Below are positions 52,282 through 60,673 of a DNA stretch of 64,000 nucleotides, in pieces (positions within the stretch are counted from its first letter, which is position 1; every line of letters begins with the position of its first letter). Under the pieces are notes generated by a model. That model saw nothing but the letters and a program-made list of their open reading frames with translations, made no database searches and was not told the origin of the DNA. Made by a program: the position numbers and the translations under genes. The DNA is taken from contig NZ_CP009287.1 in the NCBI RefSeq assembly GCF_000758705.1, positions 1,364,001 through 1,428,000 on the forward strand, read 5' to 3'. The stretch is from Paenibacillus graminis. Its GTDB lineage: Bacteria > Bacillota > Bacilli > Paenibacillales > Paenibacillaceae.

Positions 52282-53225
52282 GCATTTATCTGGAGCTTCC
52301 AGATGTGGATAAGCATTTTCCCTTCCGCAGTCTGATTTGTGGAGGGGATGAGCTGTGTTATCCGCATTGGCATAAGGAAGTCGAAATTATCTACGTTACT
52401 AAGGGAAGACTAAATCTGGGAATAAATGATACCCCGATCCGTATGGAGCAGGGGGAAATTCAGTTCATCAACGGCGGGGATGTGCATTATTTTCTGGCAT
52501 CGCCTGAGAGTGAGCGGGTGGTGATCCAGTTCGACCTGAATCTGTTTCAGGAGGTTGCCGCCCTGGGGGGCAGCGGCTATTCGCTGCGGGACCTGTTTAC
52601 GGAGATGGAGCATTCCAGCCCGGCATGGCCTGAGGCAGCTACCGCCAAAGTTATTTCGCTGATCGAGAGCATCTACGAGGAAGATACCCAGCGCCGGGAA
52701 GGGTATGCCTATTTAATCAAAGCAAGAATGTTCGAGCTGCTGACAGTTATTTTGCGGGAAATTCCTAAGAATAGAACGCAGCGGCAGCCTAAGTTCTCGG
52801 AGGATACGCTGACCCAGTCCAGAGAAACGATGGAGCGCCTGGAGCGGATTTTTGCCTATGTGGAGCTGCATTACCAGAAGTCGATTTCACTGAACGAGGT
52901 GGCCCGCTATATGGGCTTCAGCCCCTACTACTTCACCAAACTGTTCAAGCGGAACACAGGAATGACCTTTGTTGCTTTTTTGAATGAATACCGCCTCAAC
53001 AAAGCGAAGTGGATTCTGTTAAACGAGGACCTGCCGATGTCCGCTGTGGCGGAGGCTGCGGGGTTTGGCAGTGTGAAGACCTTTCACCATTTTTTCAAGG
53101 AGGCCACAGGGATTTCTCCGCTGAAGTACCATAAGACAATATTCAGGAATAATACAGCAAGAATGCAGGAAGAAAGCGCCGGGGCAGATTTGTATGATAG
53201 AGATATCAAAACCAGTGGAGGTTAG
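52278..53225 (+). CDS. AraC family transcriptional regulator
   Basis: 315 residues. Cupin sensing domain (about 15-110; CYPHWHKEVEIIYVTKGRLN) and C-terminal double HTH (about 190-290; NEVARYMGFSPYYFTKLFKR and AVAEAAGFGSVKTFHHFFKE). AAGGAG lies 8 bases before the ATG. It is followed closely by the Gfo/Idh/MocA gene and should activate that cluster with a sugar effector. The operator O4 upstream puts it under the LacI protein too. Confidence 0.92.
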   Translation: MSIYLELPDVDKHFPFRSLICGGDELCYPHWHKEVEIIYVTKGRLNLGINDTPIRMEQGEIQFINGGDVHYFLASPESERVVIQFDLNLFQEVAALGGSGYSLRDLFTEMEHSSPAWPEAATAKVISLIESIYEEDTQRREGYAYLIKARMFELLTVILREIPKNRTQRQPKFSEDTLTQSRETMERLERIFAYVELHYQKSISLNEVARYMGFSPYYFTKLFKRNTGMTFVAFLNEYRLNKAKWILLNEDLPMSAVAEAAGFGSVKTFHHFFKEATGISPLKYHKTIFRNNTARMQEESAGADLYDRDIKTSGG

Positions 53226-53232
53226 GCCAACT

Positions 53233-54309
53233 ATGACGCTAAAGATAGGAATTATCGGCTGCGGCGGTATCGCCAACGGCAAACATATGCCGGCATTGCA
53301 AAAAGTGGAGGGTGCGGAGATGGTGGCGTTCTGCGATATCGTGCCGGAACGTGCCGAAAAGGCCAAAGCAGAGTTTGGAAATGAAAGCGCTGCGGTCTAC
53401 AACGATTATAAAGAGCTGCTTAAGGATGCAAGTATAGATGTGATTCATGTGTGTACGCCGAACATTTCCCATGCGGAAATTTCCATCGCTGCTATGGAGG
53501 CCGGGAAGCATGTGATGTGTGAGAAGCCTATGGCCAAAACAACGGCGGAAGCCCAGGCGATGATTGACGCGGCGGGGCGGACAGGAAAGAAGCTGACCAT
53601 TGGCTACCAGAACCGCTTCCGGGCGGATTCGGCTTACCTGCACACTGTATGCGAGAATAACGGGCTTGGAGAGGTTTATTATGCCAGAGCCAAGGCCATC
53701 CGCCGCCGTGCGGTGCCAACCTGGGGCGTTTTCCTGGATGAAGAAGCGCAGGGCGGCGGGCCGCTGATCGATATTGGCACCCATGCCCTTGATCTTACCT
53801 TGTGGATGATGGACAACTACAAGCCTAAGTATGCTGTAGGCAATGCCTATCATAAGCTGTCCGGCCGCAAGAACGCCGCCAATGCCTGGGGACCATGGGA
53901 CCCGGAAAAATTCACGGTAGAGGACTCGGCGATCGGCTTCATTACGATGGAGAACGGAGCGACTATCGTTCTTGAGGCCAGCTGGGCGCTGAATACTCTT
54001 GATGTGGGCGAGGCCAGAACTGTGCTCTGTGGTACAGAAGGCGGAGCGGACATGGAGAAGGGCCTGCGCATCAACGGTGAAGAATATGGCAAAACCTATG
54101 AGAAGCATATTGGCCTGGATGCAGCCGGAGTGGATTTCTACGACGGTGCGGGGGATGATCCGGCGGTGGCTGAAGCGAAGCAGTGGATCGAGTGTATTGT
54201 CAATGACACCGAACCGGTCGTGAAGCCGGAGCAGGCGCTGGTGGTTACCCGCATTCTGGAAGCTATCTATAAATCGTCCGAAACAGGAATGCCTGTATTT
54301 TTTGACTAA
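53233..54309 (+). CDS. Gfo/Idh/MocA family oxidoreductase
   Basis: 358 residues. N-terminal Rossmann fold with KIGIIGCGGIANGKHMPAL and VCTPNISHAE, then the EKP motif (HVMCEKPMAKTTAEAQAM) whose Lys is catalytic, and GGPLIDIGTHALDLTLWMM with the catalytic Asp and His in the C-terminal domain. It oxidises or reduces a sugar or cyclitol with NAD(P). The ATG at 53233 is 8 bases past the AraC stop; GGAGG lies 11 bases upstream. Likely first step of the pathway completed by the ThuA and isomerase proteins. Confidence 0.92.
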   Translation: MTLKIGIIGCGGIANGKHMPALQKVEGAEMVAFCDIVPERAEKAKAEFGNESAAVYNDYKELLKDASIDVIHVCTPNISHAEISIAAMEAGKHVMCEKPMAKTTAEAQAMIDAAGRTGKKLTIGYQNRFRADSAYLHTVCENNGLGEVYYARAKAIRRRAVPTWGVFLDEEAQGGGPLIDIGTHALDLTLWMMDNYKPKYAVGNAYHKLSGRKNAANAWGPWDPEKFTVEDSAIGFITMENGATIVLEASWALNTLDVGEARTVLCGTEGGADMEKGLRINGEEYGKTYEKHIGLDAAGVDFYDGAGDDPAVAEAKQWIECIVNDTEPVVKPEQALVVTRILEAIYKSSETGMPVFFD

Positions 54310-54360
54310 TTGAGTTTAATTGGAAAAATTGGTGATAAGAAGTAAAGTGCGGTGGAGAAG

Positions 54361-54495
54361 TTTGGAACTGCAGGAGCGCAAGCGTTCGCCTTTGTGATTG
54401 GATTTCTACCGTAACCAGCGGTTTAAATGAGGAAAATCAATCATAACAGCGGACGGAAGCCCGAACGTTCCCAGCAGTCGCGATCAGATTCCAAA
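54361..54495. repeat. Interspersed palindromic element with TTTGGAA/TTCCAAA ends
   Basis: 135 bases bounded by inverted TTTGGAA and TTCCAAA. Inner parts are partly complementary (TTTGTGATTGGATTT against AAAATCAATCATAAC). It has no coding content and lies between two genes of one cluster. I have the impression that similar elements recur in Paenibacillus genomes, but could not search. Confidence 0.55.
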
Positions 54496-54533
54496 TGGTG
54501 AATTTTAGAATGAAATCCGGGAGTGTGTTCATA

Positions 54534-55265
54534 TTGACCAGAGTAACCGTATGGAATGAATATCGTCATGAACGTGAGGAAGACCGAATCCGTGAGGTGT
54601 ATCCGCAGGGCATTCATGCCCAGCTGGCATCCTTCCTCAGTGAAGCCGGACTGGATACAGCGACAGCAACGCTGGATGAACCGGAGCATGGGTTAACGGA
54701 GGAAGTGCTGAACAACACGGATGTACTGGTATGGTGGGGGCATGTGGCCCATCAGGAAGTGAGCGATGAGATCGTGAACCGGGTTCATCAGCGCGTGCTG
54801 CAGGGAATGGGGCTGGTGGTGCTGCATTCAGGGCATATGTCCAAAATCTTCATGAAGCTGATGGGCACAAGCTGTGATCTGAAATGGCGCGAAGCCGGGG
54901 AAAAAGAGCGCCTGTGGGTCATGGACCCGAGCCATCCGATTGCCGAAGGCATCGGCGAGTATATTGACCTTGAGCAGGAAGAAATGTACGGGGCACACTT
55001 TGATGTTCCAGCACCGGAGTCGCTGATTTTTGTCGGCTGGTTCGAAGGCGGGAATGTATTCCCGAGCGGATCGACGTACCGGCGCGGCAGCGGAAAGATT
55101 TTTTATTTTCAGCCCGGACATGAGTCCTACCCGACCTATTACAATAAAGAAATTCAACAGGTGATTATCAACGGCGTGAACTGGTGTGCGCCAACTAAGC
55201 GTGATTACCCCGTGTATGGACATTCCGAGGCACTGGAGCCAATTAGAGAAAAGGTGGGAGTATAA
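54534..55265 (+). CDS. ThuA domain-containing protein
   Basis: 243 residues of the ThuA (trehalose utilisation) family, a class I glutamine-amidotransferase-like fold: [21 protein letters not shown] at the start, [40 protein letters not shown] and [14 protein letters not shown]. ThuA proteins act on keto-sugars formed by Gfo/Idh/MocA enzymes. The start is uncertain: TTG at 54534 fits the family start and has GGGAG about 11 bases upstream, while the ATG at 54495 has no ribosome site. The next gene begins directly after the stop. Confidence 0.85.
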   Translation: MTRVTVWNEYRHEREEDRIREVYPQGIHAQLASFLSEAGLDTATATLDEPEHGLTEEVLNNTDVLVWWGHVAHQEVSDEIVNRVHQRVLQGMGLVVLHSGHMSKIFMKLMGTSCDLKWREAGEKERLWVMDPSHPIAEGIGEYIDLEQEEMYGAHFDVPAPESLIFVGWFEGGNVFPSGSTYRRGSGKIFYFQPGHESYPTYYNKEIQQVIINGVNWCAPTKRDYPVYGHSEALEPIREKVGV

Positions 55266-56234
55266 ATGAAATTAGGAGTATTTGATCCCGTATTTGGAAG
55301 TCTGAGCCTGGATGAGATGCTGGATAAAATCGCCGCCGCCGGCCTGAACGCCGTCGAGATCGGCTCGGGCGGGAACCCCGGCAACTCCCATTGTCCTACG
55401 GATGAGCTGCTGGCAAGCGAAGCGGCCCGTGAGGCATATTTGGACAAGTTCACGAAACGCGGCATTATGATCAGCGCGTTCAGCTGCCATAACAACCCGA
55501 TTTCGCCGGATCGGGAGGAAGCGCGCCAGGGCGATGAAATCCTGCGCAAGTCGATCAAGCTCGCTTCACTGATGGGCGTTGCTGTAGTCAACACGTTCTC
55601 GGGCACAGCCGGGGACAGCGACGAGGCCAAAACGCCGAACTGGCCGGTCACACCTTGGCCTACAGTGTACAGCGATATTCTAACCTGGCAGTGGGAGCAC
55701 AAGCTGATTCCTTACTGGAAAGAAATCGCCCAGCTCGCGGAAGAGCATGGCGTGAAGATCGGCATCGAGCTGCACGGCGGCTTCCTGTGCCATACCCCGT
55801 ATACGATTCTCAAGCTGAGAGAAGCAACCGGTCCGGCGATTGGCGCGAATCTCGATCCGAGCCATCTGTGGTGGCAGGGCATTGATCCTGTAGGTGCGAT
55901 CAAGATTCTCGGCAAAGCCGGCGCGATCCACCATTTTCATGCCAAAGACACGTACCTGGACCAGGACAACATCAACATGTACGGTCTGACAGACATGCAG
56001 CCTTATGGCGATGTGCAGACCCGCGCGTGGACCTTCCGCTCCGTCGGCTGCGGACACAGCCTGTCCGAATGGTCGGACATTATGAGTGCGCTGCGTACGT
56101 ACGGCTATGATTACGTGGTTAGTATTGAGCACGAAGATCCGCTCATGTCCGTGGATGAAGGCTTCTACCGCGCAGTGACCAACCTGCAGTCGATTCTGAT
56201 CCGCGAGCAGCCGCTGGATATGTGGTGGGCGTAA
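55266..56234 (+). CDS. Sugar phosphate isomerase/epimerase (xylose isomerase-like TIM barrel)
   Basis: 322 residues, AP endonuclease 2 / IolE-like TIM barrel. Likely metal ligands: Glu in IGIELHGG, Asp and His in GANLDPSHLWW, His in IHHFHAKD and Glu in VVSIEHEDP. The family includes epimerases and isomerases of sugars and keto-sugars. It starts immediately after the ThuA stop with GGTGGGAG upstream, and a strong terminator follows, closing the cluster. Confidence 0.92.
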   Translation: MKLGVFDPVFGSLSLDEMLDKIAAAGLNAVEIGSGGNPGNSHCPTDELLASEAAREAYLDKFTKRGIMISAFSCHNNPISPDREEARQGDEILRKSIKLASLMGVAVVNTFSGTAGDSDEAKTPNWPVTPWPTVYSDILTWQWEHKLIPYWKEIAQLAEEHGVKIGIELHGGFLCHTPYTILKLREATGPAIGANLDPSHLWWQGIDPVGAIKILGKAGAIHHFHAKDTYLDQDNINMYGLTDMQPYGDVQTRAWTFRSVGCGHSLSEWSDIMSALRTYGYDYVVSIEHEDPLMSVDEGFYRAVTNLQSILIREQPLDMWWA

Positions 56235-56250
56235 GGGGATTAAAATATTC

Positions 56251-56296
56251 AAAGCCATCACCGGCCTGCCGTTTGCAGGCCGTGATGGCTTTTTCT
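56251..56296 (+). terminator. Intrinsic terminator after the isomerase gene
   Basis: AAAGCCATCAC...GGCCTGC and GCAGGCC.GTGATGGCTTT form a long stem followed by TTCTTTG. Confidence 0.9.
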
Positions 56297-56388
56297 TTGT
56301 TGCGTGCCGGGAAAGCACGCCTAGCCGGTATAAACTCCGGCCGTGGGAGGAGGCCGAAGAGAAAGCGCCCTGGACCGCGTAGCAAACG

Positions 56389-56702
56389 TGCTGCTGGGCG
56401 GAAAGAGAGGTATAAATACCTCAGATCCTGCCGTAGCTGGCCTGCTGGGCGGAAAGAGAGGTATAAATACCTCTGATCGAGCCGCAGCTGGCCTGCTGGG
56501 CGGAAAGAGAGGTATAAATACCTCAGATCGAGCCGCAGCTGGCCTGCTGGGCGGAAAGAGAGGTATAAATACCTCAGATCGAGCCGCAGCTGGCCTGCTG
56601 GGCGGAAAGAGAGGTATAAATACCTCTGATCGAGCCGCAGCTGGCTTGCTGGGCGGAAAGAGAGGTATAAATACCTCAGATCGAGCCGCAGCTGGCCTGC
56701 TG
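56389..56702. repeat. Six tandem 51-bp hairpin units
   Basis: The palindrome GAGGTATAAATACCTC begins at 56407, 56458, 56509, 56560, 56611 and 56662, exactly 51 bases apart. The rest of the unit (GATCGAGCCGCAGCTGGCCT, then GCTGGGCGGAAAGA) is nearly identical in all copies. A partial unit follows at 56696. The array lies between convergent isomerase and GNAT genes; 56297-56388 and 56703-56814 hold nothing else that I can see. Confidence 0.95.
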
Positions 56703-56814
56703 GGCGGCCACAAGTGGTTACCGGGAAGAGCGCTGTCCACAGCCCCGGCGGTTGGTTGTTCTTGCTGTACGCTGCGCCCAGTCTCCGTCTCCGCTATAAT
56801 TGCTGCCCGTTTGT

Positions 56815-57324
56815 TTACTGATGCTTATAATAAATCACTGTGGCGGACATCTCGCCATCGCCGGAGATGACATAATCGGGGATTTTGCCCGCTTCCACAA
56901 ATCCGCGTGACTGATAGAGCAGGTTGGAGGGATCACCCTCACGTGTGTCCAGCACCAGCAGCGTCCGGCCTTCCGCCGCCGCTGCCTGCTCCGCGGTCTC
57001 CATGAGCCTGCGGGCGATGCCCTTGCGGCGGTGCTGCGGATGCACCATCAGCTTGGCAATTTCCGCCCGGTGCGGCGCATTCGGCTTGGATACAGAGTGC
57101 AGCTGCACCGAGCCTGTAATGGTTTCACCCTCAAGTGCGACCCATAGCCGGACGTCAGGAGCCAGCACTCCCCGCCAATAAGCTTCCGCTTCCTCTGCTC
57201 CAAGCGGAGGCAGGAAACCGATAGAAGCGCCGTCCGCAACCACATCTATAATCAGCGTGTTCAACTGCTGTACAATTTCCGGTTGTAATTCCTCAAGCTG
57301 TTCGATAATAATGTCATGGCTCAT
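56815..57324 (-). CDS. GNAT family N-acetyltransferase
   Basis: 169 residues. LMVHPQHRRKGIARRLMETA is motif A with the acetyl-CoA loop, preceded by VALEGETITGSVQLHSV and followed by LLVLDTREGDPSNLLYQSRG. It acetylates an unknown amine. The ATG at 57324 has AAAGGAAG 8 bases upstream; the longer frame to 57393 lacks one. Convergent with the isomerase operon. Confidence 0.88.
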   Translation of the reverse strand: MSHDIIIEQLEELQPEIVQQLNTLIIDVVADGASIGFLPPLGAEEAEAYWRGVLAPDVRLWVALEGETITGSVQLHSVSKPNAPHRAEIAKLMVHPQHRRKGIARRLMETAEQAAAAEGRTLLVLDTREGDPSNLLYQSRGFVEAGKIPDYVISGDGEMSATVIYYKHQ

Positions 57325-57477
57325 CCGCAATACTTCCTTTCGTGTACAAGTGTCCTTTTTATTATATCTGTGTGAAGAAAGTTTACAAATCAAAAAATAA
57401 AAGGATAGATTGCCGGCTCAACCTGAAAATTAGCGGTGGATACCTTCATCCTAACAAGCGTTGCCCATCGCATTTGA

Positions 57478-57780
57478 TTAGAATACCAGCTTTGTAACAT
57501 CGGCGATTACGCGTGAAACAGCCGCTATGAGCCCAGTGCCTGGTTTGCAGTCTGTGAGGAGAAAAGAGACGCCTATATTGTTCTTTGGAGTCATGACAAA
57601 TCTTGGGCGGCGTATTGCGGCCATCTCAATCACTGATTGTCCGAAGTAGCAGATGGGGCAGGGCTGTTTATACGCCACCGGCGAGGCTTCCAAATGCACT
57701 TCCGTTGTATTAATGGAGAGAACGTTATGAAGTTGTTGCTCTGGTAATTCGAGCAGTTCGTTGATATACTGAAGTGGCAT
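57478..57780 (-). pseudogene. ISL3 family transposase remnant
   Basis: 100-residue frame. The first 50 residues (LELPEQQLHNVLSINTTEVHL then CPICYFGQSVI) match the N-terminal zinc-finger region of ISL3-type transposases; after that the frame loses similarity, while the next frame shows RNTPPKICHDSKEQYRRLF-like pieces. The catalytic domain is missing. It is a dead fragment at the edge of an AT-rich block. Inverted ends were not identified. Confidence 0.65.
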
Positions 57781-57980
57781 CTGTCATATCCTTTGTTGTT
57801 GAGATAGGACTTACAACAATACAGGAAATACAGGTGTTTTTCCATTTATCCCCTCATTCTTCCGGTGCCCCGACTCTCGGTCGCCAAGAAACCACCTGCG
57901 GGTGATATGTTTTATACCAGCTGCATTTTTCAAATCAGTTGGAGAAAGAATATCAATCATTAATCATTGGAGGTGGTGAT

Positions 57981-60443
57981 TTGAAGCATTCATTTATTCC
58001 TATTCCATATTTACCGGGATGTCCAATACATTTCATGATTAATGATTATAATTCCGGGGAGCTCCAACAACACTCAGGTCTGGAAGTCATTTGGCTGCTT
58101 CAGGGCAAGCTGAAGGTAATGGTCGGTCAAAATGATTATTTTTTACATGAAAACGATCTCCTTTTAATTAACCATTTTGAATCCCATCAAGTAATTCCAC
58201 AGGTATTGGATGCTTATTTTATTCAACTGCATATAGATAGTCTTTTTATATATAAATATAATCATGACTTTTATAGCTTGTTATACGATTTAAAATCCTT
58301 TAAAAATAGTGAAGACAATCAAAATCCGTATGATGTCATTCGCATTCTATTTAGTCAAATTATTACCCGGAAATACAAGCATAATATGGAAATCAATAGC
58401 GATGTTCTTCGGCTATTAGGATACTTAACCTCCCGCTTTAGCAAGAGGCTCTCTTCGGCCGAACCGGAAAATCCTGTCTCGAATAAAGATTCGAACATTG
58501 TCCAACAAATACTGAATCGGGTTGAACTGGATTTCAAAGGGAAGCTTACGCTAAATGAAATAGCGCTGGGGCAGCATTACAATCCATCTTATTTGTCAGA
58601 CCAATTCAGAAAAAATGTAGGAGTTACCTTTAAGGCGTATTTGGAGGAAATCCGGATCAGATACTCCTTATTTTTGCTGCAACACCAGGAAGCTTCCATT
58701 TCAAATATTGCGTTAGCCTCGGGCTTTAGTGATGAAAAAAGCTATTATAAAGCGATAAAAAACAAATTTTCGTTAACTCCCTTACAATTACGTAAAAAAT
58801 ATCAGGAGCGGGATGACGGAAGGAATTTATTTAACCATTTGAATGCAGAATTAATTAATAAATATGCAACTATTCCTATCCAGCCCGAAACGATAGAAGA
58901 AAATACGATTGAAACAACCGTTGTTGTTGAGGATATTCAAACAGACCGGTATGAATTGAAGCAGGTCTGGAACAAAATCATTAATATTGGATCTGCAAAT
59001 ACGCTGTTAAACCAGAATATCCGTGACCAAATTAAAGAAATGCAAGAAGAAATTAAGATTGGTTATTTACGCTTTGAAGGTGTTTTTAACCAGGCAATGG
59101 ACGTAGTGCAAAAAGACAGGGACGGTTTAAAATTCAACTGGAAGTTTATTAACAATATTCTTGATTATCTAAGGGATATTGAAATTAAGCCTTTTATTTG
59201 TTTGAGCTATATGCCGCCTTTATTTGCAAGCAAAAGCACCAGCTTCTTTAATTATCAGGGGAATACTTCTCCGCCAAAGGAAATGAGCCAATGGCTTTCC
59301 CTTGTTCAATCCTTCATGATGAATTGTATCAATCGCTACGGCCGTGATTTCGTATCTGAATGGTACTTCCAAATATGGACCGAGTTTCCTGCCTATGATA
59401 TTCACTGGAGCGGCACACTTGAACAGTATTTAGAATTTTACAAGCAAACTGCACTTCTCATTAAAGGAATATCTCCATCACTAAAAGTGGGGCCTGCAGC
59501 AGAAAATTTCCATACTGAAGAACATATTTCTGAGAAGCTTCTTAAATATTGTGAAAAGAATGACATACCCATTGATTTTTACAGCTGCAATATTTACCAT
59601 AACCGGGTCAAATTTAAGGAATGGCTGGATAGGTCTATAACAAATCCTGTTGATATAAAATTAATTCCATTTCAATATGAAGAAAAAAATCATACAAAAC
59701 ATTTGCTGGAAAAAATGCACCGAATGCTCAAAGCTCATTATAAGAAGGATATTGAATTCATCGTAACACGCTGGAATTTTAGCTGGGACGTTACGAACTT
59801 CCTCCATGATACAGCTTTTATGGCCACTTTTATTATTGATAATATGCTTGATAAATCGGCAGCACTTGTAAATGCTATGGGTTATTTATCAGCTTCCGAT
59901 ATTCTCTATGAGTGGGATATAAAAAATACCCCGTTTTTTGGGGGGACCGGATTGGTCAATACAGAAGGGATAAAGAAATCGGCATATTATGCTTACGTAT
60001 TTTTATCCAAGTTAGGAAGCACAGTATTTGCCAAGGGTAAAAATTATATTATGACAAGGGAAGGAGAAGATATTCAAATTTTGGTTTACAACCATACTTA
60101 TCCTGACCAATTGTTCATGAAGGGCGGGCAAGCGGATAAAAATTCTTATGATATCTTTGAGGAGTCTAATGATTTATTACTAAATATCCACCTGAAAAAT
60201 ATTTACGGAACCTTTAAATGTAAACGGTACAGCCTCAACCGTAATAACGGATCAGCGTATGACGAATGGATTCGGATGGGCGAATACGTCGATCTGAACC
60301 ATGAAGAAACGGATTATTTAAAGAATATATCCAGACCTTCATTACAATTAAATCAGCTTACATTACAAGGTGATTGTCATCTTACTTTGCATGTTCCGGT
60401 TCACGGTGTGGAATGTATTATCTTAAATAAGTTTTACAACTAA
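57981..60443 (+). CDS. AraC-type regulator fused to a GH39-like domain with altered active site
   Basis: 820 residues. Cupin domain (about 1-120), AraC double HTH (about 170-275; LNEIALGQHYNPSYLSDQFR and ISNIALASGFSDEKSYYKAI), then a GH39 beta-xylosidase-like TIM barrel and beta domain (about 320-790). GH39 motifs are recognisable but changed: FEIWNEP is FQIWTEFPA (Glu468 kept), and the nucleophile motif TEWN is TRWN (Arg597), followed by the intact HDTAFMATFI. Retaining hydrolysis is therefore unlikely; sugar sensing for the following GH3 and transporter genes is inferred. TTG at 57981 has GGAGG 7 bases upstream. Confidence 0.87.
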   Translation: MKHSFIPIPYLPGCPIHFMINDYNSGELQQHSGLEVIWLLQGKLKVMVGQNDYFLHENDLLLINHFESHQVIPQVLDAYFIQLHIDSLFIYKYNHDFYSLLYDLKSFKNSEDNQNPYDVIRILFSQIITRKYKHNMEINSDVLRLLGYLTSRFSKRLSSAEPENPVSNKDSNIVQQILNRVELDFKGKLTLNEIALGQHYNPSYLSDQFRKNVGVTFKAYLEEIRIRYSLFLLQHQEASISNIALASGFSDEKSYYKAIKNKFSLTPLQLRKKYQERDDGRNLFNHLNAELINKYATIPIQPETIEENTIETTVVVEDIQTDRYELKQVWNKIINIGSANTLLNQNIRDQIKEMQEEIKIGYLRFEGVFNQAMDVVQKDRDGLKFNWKFINNILDYLRDIEIKPFICLSYMPPLFASKSTSFFNYQGNTSPPKEMSQWLSLVQSFMMNCINRYGRDFVSEWYFQIWTEFPAYDIHWSGTLEQYLEFYKQTALLIKGISPSLKVGPAAENFHTEEHISEKLLKYCEKNDIPIDFYSCNIYHNRVKFKEWLDRSITNPVDIKLIPFQYEEKNHTKHLLEKMHRMLKAHYKKDIEFIVTRWNFSWDVTNFLHDTAFMATFIIDNMLDKSAALVNAMGYLSASDILYEWDIKNTPFFGGTGLVNTEGIKKSAYYAYVFLSKLGSTVFAKGKNYIMTREGEDIQILVYNHTYPDQLFMKGGQADKNSYDIFEESNDLLLNIHLKNIYGTFKCKRYSLNRNNGSAYDEWIRMGEYVDLNHEETDYLKNISRPSLQLNQLTLQGDCHLTLHVPVHGVECIILNKFYN

Positions 60444-60490
60444 ACCAAGGAATCTCCATGAATAATAGGGGGAGTTCTTTGGTTTTTTTA
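60443..60490 (+). terminator. Intrinsic terminator after the AraC-GH39 gene
   Basis: AACCAAGGAATCTCC pairs imperfectly with GGGAGTTCTTTGGTT, followed by TTTTTTATTC. Confidence 0.85.
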
Positions 60491-60626
60491 TTCTTTCCTG
60501 ATGATAGGCTATACATAGATTTGTATCTTCCCATCATTCATCTAAGAAACAGGAAGGAATGCATATCCGATTTCAATTAATATTTATGCTATAAATATTT
60601 ATTAAATCTCTTCTCATTCTCAAAAA

Positions 60627-60640
60627 TGAAAACGGTTTAA
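60627..60640. promoter_or_regulatory. cre-like catabolite site before the GH3 gene
   Basis: TGAAAACGGTTTAA matches the CcpA consensus TGWAANCGNTNWCA at all but one position, 33 bases before the GH3 start. It may alternatively be bound by the AraC-type protein. Confidence 0.45.
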
Positions 60641-60673
60641 TAATATTGGAAAAATGGATTGGAGGAACAGATT

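Noticed and set aside
56321..56870. Open frames of 139 and 175 codons over the 56.4-56.7 kb array
   Set aside because: Same artefact of a 51-bp tandem repeat; one also runs antisense into the GNAT gene.
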